Shown one piece after another: positions 34,507-40,282 of a stretch of 40,282 nucleotides of DNA. The position numbers were made by a program, and so were the translations under genes. Below the pieces are notes generated by a model. The model was not told the origin of the DNA. It saw only the letters and a list, made by a program, of their open reading frames with translations, and did no database searches. The stretch covers positions 1 through 40,282 of the forward strand of contig NZ_JARJLT010000277.1 in assembly GCF_029335315.1 (NCBI RefSeq). Reading direction: 5' to 3'. Position 1 is the first letter of the stretch. Every line of letters begins with the position of its first letter. Origin of the DNA: Pseudomonas citronellolis. GTDB taxonomy: Bacteria > Pseudomonadota > Gammaproteobacteria > Pseudomonadales > Pseudomonadaceae.

Positions 34507-35304
34507 ATGAACAAGTATCTGGCATCGCTGCTGCTGGGCGTCTGCGCCCTGGTCGGCGTGAGCGCGGCGCAAGCCGGCGCGATTGACGAAGCGGCCAAGC
34601 GCGGCACCCTGCGGGTGGGTATGGACCCGACCTACATGCCGTTCGAGATGACCAACAAGCGCGGCCAGATCGTCGGCTTCGAGGTGGACATCCTCAAGGC
34701 CATGGCCAAGTCCATGGGCGTCAAGCTGGAGCTGGTCTCCACCGGCCTGGACGGCATCATCCCGGCACTGCTGACCGACAAGTTCGACCTGATCGGTTCG
34801 GGCCTGACCCTGACCCAGGAGCGCAACCTGCGCATCAACTTCACCGAGCCCTTCGCCGTGGTCGGCCAGACCCTGCTGATCCGCAAGGAGCTGGAAGGCA
34901 CCATCAAGTCCTACAAGGACCTGAACGATCCGAAGTACCGCATCACTTCCAAGGTCGGCACCACCGGCGAGTTCGTCGCCAAGAAGCAGCTGGCCAAGGC
35001 CCAGTACCACGGTTTCGACAACGAGCCCGAAGCGGTCATGGACGTGGTCAACGGCAAGGCCGACGCCTTTATCTACGACTCGCCCTACAACGTGGTCGCG
35101 GTCGGCAAGTTCGGCGCCGGCAAGCTGGTGTTCCTCGACCAGCCGTTCACCTATGAGCCGCTGGCCTTCGGCCTGAAGAAGGGCGACTACGACTCGATCA
35201 ACTTCATCAACAACTTCCTCAAGCAGATCCACGAAGACGGCACCTACGATCGTCTGCACGACAAGTGGTTCAAGAGCACCGACTGGCTGAAGGACATGGA
35301 ATAA
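34507..35304 (+). CDS. Polar amino-acid ABC transporter, substrate-binding protein
   Basis: The 265-residue periplasmic protein has a signal peptide ending AAQA-G (residue 23). The SBP type 3 domain begins AAKRGTLRVGMDPTYMPFEM, with GFEVDILKAMAKSMGV, the conserved LIGSGLTLTQERNLRINFTEPF, and KADAFIYDSPYNVV. It resembles glutamine/cystine-type binding proteins, but the exact ligand cannot be read out. ATG 34507 follows GGAG (34495-34498) and is preferred over an in-frame ATG 9 bp upstream. Permease and ATPase genes follow after a strong stem-loop. Confidence 0.93.
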   Translation: MNKYLASLLLGVCALVGVSAAQAGAIDEAAKRGTLRVGMDPTYMPFEMTNKRGQIVGFEVDILKAMAKSMGVKLELVSTGLDGIIPALLTDKFDLIGSGLTLTQERNLRINFTEPFAVVGQTLLIRKELEGTIKSYKDLNDPKYRITSKVGTTGEFVAKKQLAKAQYHGFDNEPEAVMDVVNGKADAFIYDSPYNVVAVGKFGAGKLVFLDQPFTYEPLAFGLKKGDYDSINFINNFLKQIHEDGTYDRLHDKWFKSTDWLKDME

Positions 35305-35329
35305 TCCAGTCCCGCGCCGATCGACCCCG

Positions 35330-35362
35330 ACGCGCAGGCCCCGGCCTGCGCGTTCGCATTTT
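35330..35362 (+). terminator. Stem-loop between binding-protein and permease genes
   Basis: ACGCGCAGGCC (35330-35340) and GGCCTGCGCGT (35343-35353) are perfectly complementary, followed by a short TTTT at 35359-35362. It probably terminates most transcripts after the binding-protein gene or protects that mRNA, giving excess binding protein over the membrane components. Confidence 0.7.
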
Positions 35363-35376
35363 CACGGTAAAGATTC

Positions 35377-36331
35377 GTGGCTAGAAACAAACGCTCCACC
35401 TTGCCCTGGCACGGGCTGACCGCGCTGATCATCCTGCTGATCGGCGTCGGCCTCTGGTACTCCACCTCGCTGATCTCCTACGAGTGGCGCTGGAACCGCG
35501 TCCCGCAGTACTTCGCCTACCAGGCGGAAGAAGCGCAGCGCGCGGACAACCTGTCGCGGGTGGAAAAGGTCGAGACGGCCGGGCGCGACGCGCGCGTCAC
35601 CCTGGTCGCCGACGATGGCCAGCAGCAGGTGCTGAGCGTGGCCGCCGACAGCCTGCAGTTTTCCGAGAACGACGACGTCAGCGAAGGCGACGTGGTCGGC
35701 GTGCAGCGCCACTGGGCTGCCGGGCCGTTGCTCTGGGGCCTGTGGACGACCTTGTGGATTTCCGTGGTGTCCGGCGCGCTGGGCCTGTTCATCGGCCTGG
35801 CCACCGGGCTCTGCCGGCTGTCGCGCAACCCGACCCTGCACGACCTCTCGACGCTTTACGTCGAGCTGGTGCGTGGTACGCCGTTGCTGGTGCAGATCTT
35901 CATCTTCTACTTCTTCATCGGCACCGTGCTGAACCTGTCCCGCGAGTTCGCCGGGGTGGCGGCGCTGGCGCTGTTCACCGGCGCCTACGTCGCCGAGATC
36001 GTCCGCGCCGGCGTGCAGTCCATCGCTCGCGGGCAGAACGAGGCGGCGCGCTCGCTGGGCCTGAACGCCGGCCAGGCGATGCGCTACGTGATCCTGCCGC
36101 AGGCCTTCAAGCGCGTGCTGCCGCCGCTGGCCGGGCAGTTCATCAGCCTGGTCAAGGACACTTCGCTGGTCTCGGTGATCGCCATCACCGAGCTGACCAA
36201 GAGCGGCCGCGAGGCGATCACCACCTCGTTCTCGACCTTCGAGATCTGGTTCTGCGTGGCCGCCCTCTATCTCGTCATCAACCTGCCGCTGTCGCACCTG
36301 GCGAGCCGGCTGGAACGGAGGCTCGGACAAA

Positions 36332-36339
<8 letters not shown>
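35377..36339 (+). CDS. Polar amino-acid ABC transporter, permease protein
   Basis: The 320-residue protein starts at a GTG. A first membrane segment ([16 protein letters not shown], about 13-28) is followed by some 80 soluble residues containing a short beta-rich stretch ([24 protein letters not shown]). The His/Glu/Gln-type permease domain then begins near residue 112 ([23 protein letters not shown]). The EAA motif is seen at [35 protein letters not shown]. The N-terminal extension is longer than in typical HisM/GlnP proteins of 215-240 residues. The stop overlaps the ATPase start by 8 bp. Confidence 0.92.
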
Positions 36340-37066
<727 letters not shown>

Positions 37067-37083
37067 GCCGGCGCTGAACGACA

Positions 37084-37109
37084 AGAGCCGCCCTTCGGGG
37101 CGGCTTTTT
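37084..37109 (+). terminator. Rho-independent terminator of the amino-acid ABC operon
   Basis: AGCCGCCC (37086-37093), TTCG tetraloop, GGGCGGCT (37098-37105) and a T-run to 37109 form a classic terminator 18 bp after the ATPase stop. Confidence 0.95.
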
Positions 37110-37118
37110 CATGGCGGA

Positions 37119-37217
37119 CCGTAGGGCGAATAACCGTTCGCGGTTATCCGCCGCTGGCCGGGGCGCGGGGCTCCGATGACACGGCGGATAACGCTGTAGG
37201 CGTTATGCGCCCTACGG
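37119..37217. repeat. Nested inverted-repeat element (99 bp)
   Basis: Outer arms CCGTAGGGCG (37119-37128) and CGCCCTACGG (37208-37217) are perfect inverted copies. Inside are ATAACCG-TTCG-CGGTTAT (37130-37147) and ATAACGC-TGTAG-GCGTTAT (37188-37206). GGTTATCC and GGATAAC words also pair with each other across the element. It shares vocabulary with 7815-7857. It lies between two convergent terminators and encodes nothing, consistent with a small non-autonomous repeat. Confidence 0.8.
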
Positions 37218-37237
37218 ATTGGTGCCTCGGCGCGGGC

Positions 37238-37264
37238 AAAAAAAACCGCCCCGAGGGGCGGTTT
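37238..37264 (-). terminator. Rho-independent terminator of the helicase gene
   Basis: On the minus strand a stem AAACCGCC/GGCGGTTT (plus-strand 37243-37250 and 37257-37264) with a CCGAGG loop is followed by a run of eight T (A-run at 37238-37245 on the plus strand), starting 16 bp beyond the helicase stop. Confidence 0.93.
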
Positions 37265-37280
37265 CTTCAGCGGCTGTGAA

Positions 37281-39275
37281 TCACCGGTTGCGCGTCAGCA
37301 GAGCCGGGCGTTCGCCCTTCTCGCGGCGCGGTTCCAGCTCTTCCAGCTGCTCGGCGGTGGGGAAGCGGTCGGTACGCACCAGATCGCGCTTGTTGATCAC
37401 CACCGGTTGGCGGGTCGGCTTGGACGCGCCATATTCGCTCGGCTCGCGCAGCGGAGCGTCGCTCATCAGCGAGGGTTGGCCCTTGCCGCCGCGCTTGCGC
37501 TTGCCCTGGGCGTTGCCGCCCTGGCCGCCTTGACCACCCTGGCCACGGGGCTTGCCACCGCCGCTCTTGCCCTGGGCGTTGCTGCCCCGCTGGCCCTGCT
37601 TCTGGCCTTGGCCCTGAGCCTGGCCCTGGCCTTGACCGCGCGGGCGCTGGCCCTGCTGGCCTTGGCCCTGGTTCTGGCCCTGCTGGCCCTGGCCGCCACG
37701 GCGGCGGCCGCGCTGGGCGTCCTTGTCCGGGAAGGGGCTGACGTAGTCGGCGCGGTTGCCGAAGTTGTCGAAATCGTCGTCGAGGAATTCCTCGGGATCG
37801 CGATTGCCGTCCTGAGGCGCCTTGCTCTGCTTCGGCGGGTTGTTGCTGCGCGGGCGCTGCTGGGGCTGTTGCGCCTGCTGGCCTTGCGGCTGGTCGCCCT
37901 GGGCCTGGGCGTCGCCCTTCTTCTTGCCGCGACCGCCACGACGGCGGCGCTTGCTGGCGGGCTTGTCGCCCTGGGCGTCGTCCTCGCCGGCGCCGGCTTC
38001 GGCGCTCTGTTGCGGTTGCTGGGCCTGCTGCTCGCGGGGCTTGCGCTCGCGCTTGGCCTTGTCCTTGCGCGGCTGGCGTTGCGGTTGCTCGCGCGCTTCC
38101 GGCTGGGCCACTTCCGGCAGCACGCTGTCGGGGTCGAAGCCCTGCATGTCGCCGGCGGGAATCTGTTGCTTGGTCAGGCGCTCGATGGCCTTGAGCAGCT
38201 TGTCTTCGTCCGGAGACACCAGCGAGATGGCCTCGCCGCTACGGCCCGCGCGACCGGTACGGCCGATGCGGTGAACGTAGTCTTCCTCGACGTTGGGCAG
38301 CTCGTAGTTGACCACGTGGGGCAGCTGGTCGATGTCCAGGCCGCGGGCCGCGATGTCGGTGGCGACCAGGATGCGCACGTCGTTGGCCTTGAAGTCGGCC
38401 AGGGCCTTGGTGCGCGCGTTCTGGCTCTTGTTGCCGTGGATCGCGGCGGCCGGCAGGCCGTGCTTGGTCAGGTATTCGGCGAGGCGGTTGGCGCCGTGCT
38501 TGGTGCGGGTGAACACCAGCACCTGCTCCCAGGCGCCCATGGTCACCAGGTGCGCCAGCAGGGCGCGCTTCTGCACCGCCGGGATGCGGAACACACGTTG
38601 CTCGATGCGCTCGACGGTGGTGTTCGGCGGGGTGACCTCGATGCGCTCCGGGTTGTGCAGGAGCTTGTTGGCGAGGTCGGTGATGTCGCGCGAGAAGGTC
38701 GCCGAGAACAGCAGGTTCTGGCGCTTGGGCGGCAGCTTGGCGAGGACTTTCTTCACGTCGTGGATGAAGCCCATGTCGAGCATGCGGTCGGCTTCGTCGA
38801 GGACCAGGATCTCCACGCGGGAGAGGTCGACGCTGCCCTGGCCGATCAGGTCGAGCAGGCGGCCGGGGCAGGCGACGAGTACGTCGACGCCCTTGGACAT
38901 GGCCTGGACCTGGGGATTCATGCCGACGCCGCCGAAGATGCAGGCGCTCTTCAGGGGCAGGTCGCGGGCGTAGACCTTGAAGCTGTCATGCACCTGGGCG
39001 GCCAGCTCGCGGGTCGGGGTCAGCACCAGCACGCGCGCCTGGCGCGGGCCGTGGCGGTGTTCGCGGTCGGGGTGGCCTTCGGGGAACAGGCGCTCGAGCA
39101 CCGGAAGGGCGAAGCCGCCGGTCTTGCCGGTGCCGGTCTGGGCGGCAACCATCAGGTCGCGGCCTTGCAGCACCGCGGGAATGGCCCGGAGCTGAACGGG
39201 CGTGGGCTGCGCGTAGCCGGCAGCTTCTACTGCATTGGCCAGGGCCTCGGAGAGACCGAGGGAAGAAAAGGACAT
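37281..39275 (-). CDS. rhlE2: DEAD-box RNA helicase, RhlE2-like
   Basis: The 664-residue protein has a full RhlE-type helicase core at about residues 1-375. The Q motif is near GYAQPTPVQ (20-28), with AQTGTGKT at 45-52, [19 protein letters not shown] at 160-163, SAT at 191-193, [12 protein letters not shown] and [11 protein letters not shown]. Residues from about 390 to 620 are low complexity: basic, Gln-rich patches, then Gly/Gln/Arg repeats (GQGQ, GQGG) likely disordered and RNA-binding. A conserved-looking C-terminal tail follows ([27 protein letters not shown]). P. aeruginosa RhlE2 has such an extension and associates with the RNA degradosome (recalled). It is transcribed toward its own strong terminator. 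Confidence 0.92.
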   Translation of the reverse strand: MSFSSLGLSEALANAVEAAGYAQPTPVQLRAIPAVLQGRDLMVAAQTGTGKTGGFALPVLERLFPEGHPDREHRHGPRQARVLVLTPTRELAAQVHDSFKVYARDLPLKSACIFGGVGMNPQVQAMSKGVDVLVACPGRLLDLIGQGSVDLSRVEILVLDEADRMLDMGFIHDVKKVLAKLPPKRQNLLFSATFSRDITDLANKLLHNPERIEVTPPNTTVERIEQRVFRIPAVQKRALLAHLVTMGAWEQVLVFTRTKHGANRLAEYLTKHGLPAAAIHGNKSQNARTKALADFKANDVRILVATDIAARGLDIDQLPHVVNYELPNVEEDYVHRIGRTGRAGRSGEAISLVSPDEDKLLKAIERLTKQQIPAGDMQGFDPDSVLPEVAQPEAREQPQRQPRKDKAKRERKPREQQAQQPQQSAEAGAGEDDAQGDKPASKRRRRGGRGKKKGDAQAQGDQPQGQQAQQPQQRPRSNNPPKQSKAPQDGNRDPEEFLDDDFDNFGNRADYVSPFPDKDAQRGRRRGGQGQQGQNQGQGQQGQRPRGQGQGQAQGQGQKQGQRGSNAQGKSGGGKPRGQGGQGGQGGNAQGKRKRGGKGQPSLMSDAPLREPSEYGASKPTRQPVVINKRDLVRTDRFPTAEQLEELEPRREKGERPALLTRNR

Positions 39276-39432
39276 GCGGGGTTCCTGTGGACCGGCAACC
39301 TGCCGGCATGGGGCGCGTGCTATTTCGCTCGGGGCGAGCGCCGGGCCGGGGGTCGGCCGTCGGCGCTCCGTCCAGGAGTCGCGGGCGCTGCGCTGGCCGG
39401 CGATCTGGACGGTAAGCCCGGAGCAGTGGTCC

Positions 39433-40278
39433 TCAGCGTGGCAGCTTGAGGTTGTTCCAGAGCGCCAGGCTGGGTTCAGCCTGGTTCAGGGTATAGAAAT
39501 GCAGTCCCGGCGCGCCGCCCGCCAGCAGGCGTTCGCACATCTGCGTGATCACCTGTTCGCCGAAGGCCTGGATGCTGGCGATATCGTCGCCATAGGCTTC
39601 CAGCTGCTTGCGAATCCAGCGGGGGATTTCCGCGCCGCAGGCGTCGGAGAAGCGGGCCAGCTTGGAATAGTTGGTGATCGGCATGATGCCTGGCACGACC
39701 GGAATGGTCACGCCCAGTTTCTCCGCTCGCTCGACGAAATGGAAGTAGCTGTCGGCGTTGAAGAAGTACTGGGTGATGGCACTGTCGGCGCCGGCCTTGG
39801 CCTTGCGCACGAAGTTGGCGAGATCATCCTCGAAATTGCGTGCTTGCGGGTGAACTTCCGGATAAGCGGCAACTTCGATGTGGAAATGGTCACCGGTTTC
39901 GGCGCGGATGAATTCCACCAGTTCGTTGGCGAAACGCAGCTCGCCGCTGGCCATGCCCATGCCCGAGGGCAGGTCGCCGCGCAGGGCGACGATGCGGCGG
40001 ATGCCGGCGTCCTTGTAGTGGGCGAGCAGGGCGCGCAGTTCGGCCTTGGAGTCGCCGACGCAGGACAGGTGCGGGGCGGTGGGAACCTTCACCTCGCCGT
40101 CCAGCTGGAGGACGGTGGTCAGCGTGCGGTCGCGGGTGGAGCCGCCGGCGCCGTAGGTGCAGGAGAAGAAGTCCGGCTTGTAGCCGGCCAGCTGGCGCGC
40201 GGTGGCCAGCAGCTTTTCATGCCCGGCTTCGGTCTTGGCGGGGAAGAACTCGAAGCTGAAGCGACGTTCTTGAGACAT
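39433..40278 (-). CDS. metF: 5,10-Methylenetetrahydrofolate reductase
   Basis: The 281-residue FAD enzyme reduces methylene-tetrahydrofolate to methyl-tetrahydrofolate, supplying methyl groups for methionine synthesis. The N-terminal [17 protein letters not shown] carries the catalytic Glu (residue 10). [13 protein letters not shown], then [26 protein letters not shown] and a GIMPI segment are family hallmarks. The coding region is complete: the start ATG is at 40276-40278, but its upstream region lies outside the window. The 157-bp gap to the helicase gene (39276-39432) shows no recognised feature. No SAM riboswitch is visible in what is present. Confidence 0.96.
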   Translation of the reverse strand: MSQERRFSFEFFPAKTEAGHEKLLATARQLAGYKPDFFSCTYGAGGSTRDRTLTTVLQLDGEVKVPTAPHLSCVGDSKAELRALLAHYKDAGIRRIVALRGDLPSGMGMASGELRFANELVEFIRAETGDHFHIEVAAYPEVHPQARNFEDDLANFVRKAKAGADSAITQYFFNADSYFHFVERAEKLGVTIPVVPGIMPITNYSKLARFSDACGAEIPRWIRKQLEAYGDDIASIQAFGEQVITQMCERLLAGGAPGLHFYTLNQAEPSLALWNNLKLPR

Positions 40279-40282
40279 ACAC

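Noticed and set aside
31703-34525. Antisense frame of about 940 codons opposite opgH
   Set aside because: OpgH is unmistakable on the plus strand; the antisense product has no recognisable motif or signal.
37238-37264. Possible small RNA or riboswitch in the A/T run after the repeat element
   Set aside because: The hairpin and T-run read simply as the minus-strand terminator of the helicase gene.
37407-39449. Plus-strand frame of about 680 codons opposite the helicase, with hydrophobic Leu/Ala runs
   Set aside because: The apparent membrane segments come from reading the complement of GQ/QQ repeats; the helicase motifs on the minus strand are complete.

Overview
The window is high-GC chromosomal DNA from a Pseudomonas species. 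It is probably from the P. aeruginosa/nitroreducens/citronellolis side of the genus. This is inferred from gene content and order: a complete hut region, opgG-opgH behind pip-dtd, an RhlE2-type helicase, and metF. No rRNA, tRNA, CRISPR array, integrase or transposase was recognised.

Layout. 187-5132 (+): a giant DUF2339 membrane protein translationally coupled to a DUF3999 protein. 5288-7795 (+): fructose-1,6-bisphosphatase, a DUF924 protein, a small OmlA-like lipoprotein and a Blc-type lipocalin. 7853-22432: histidine utilisation. hutF (-) diverges from hutC-hutD (+). A separate hutH (-) lies inverted between hutD and hutU. It diverges from a long (+) run of hutU, an NCS1 permease, hutXWV (ABC importer), a second HutH-like gene, hutI and hutG. 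Together these encode uptake of histidine/urocanate and the five-step route histidine -> urocanate -> imidazolone propionate -> formiminoglutamate -> formylglutamate -> glutamate. HutC is the urocanate-responsive repressor. Three HutC-type palindromes are visible. At hutH and hutU the palindrome sits exactly 4 nt downstream of a -24/-12 (sigma-54) promoter.

22692-26363 (+): a three-gene island of immunity-like lipoprotein (DUF3304), Tle1-like DUF2235 phospholipase, and a second DUF3304 lipoprotein. The genes overlap by 13-14 bp. This looks like a type VI secretion lipase effector with duplicated, mosaic immunity genes, placed directly after hutG. 26459-28388 (-): a lipoprotein, then an overlapping run of a paralogous lipoprotein, a Nudix hydrolase and an M23 peptidase-like protein. 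28500-29905 (+): prolyl aminopeptidase and D-aminoacyl-tRNA deacylase. 30121-34273 (+): opgG-opgH for periplasmic glucans. 34507-37066 (+): a polar amino-acid ABC importer, ended by a strong terminator. 37119-37217: a nested inverted-repeat element. 37281-40278 (-): an RhlE2-type DEAD-box helicase and metF, whose start codon is 4 bases from the window end.

The most notable signals are: the HutH paralogue that precisely lacks the Ala-Ser-Gly tripeptide needed to make the MIO cofactor; the shared sigma-54/HutC architecture of hutH and hutU; and the mosaic DUF3304-Tle1-DUF3304 cassette. Statements about other genomes are from memory, not from a search.
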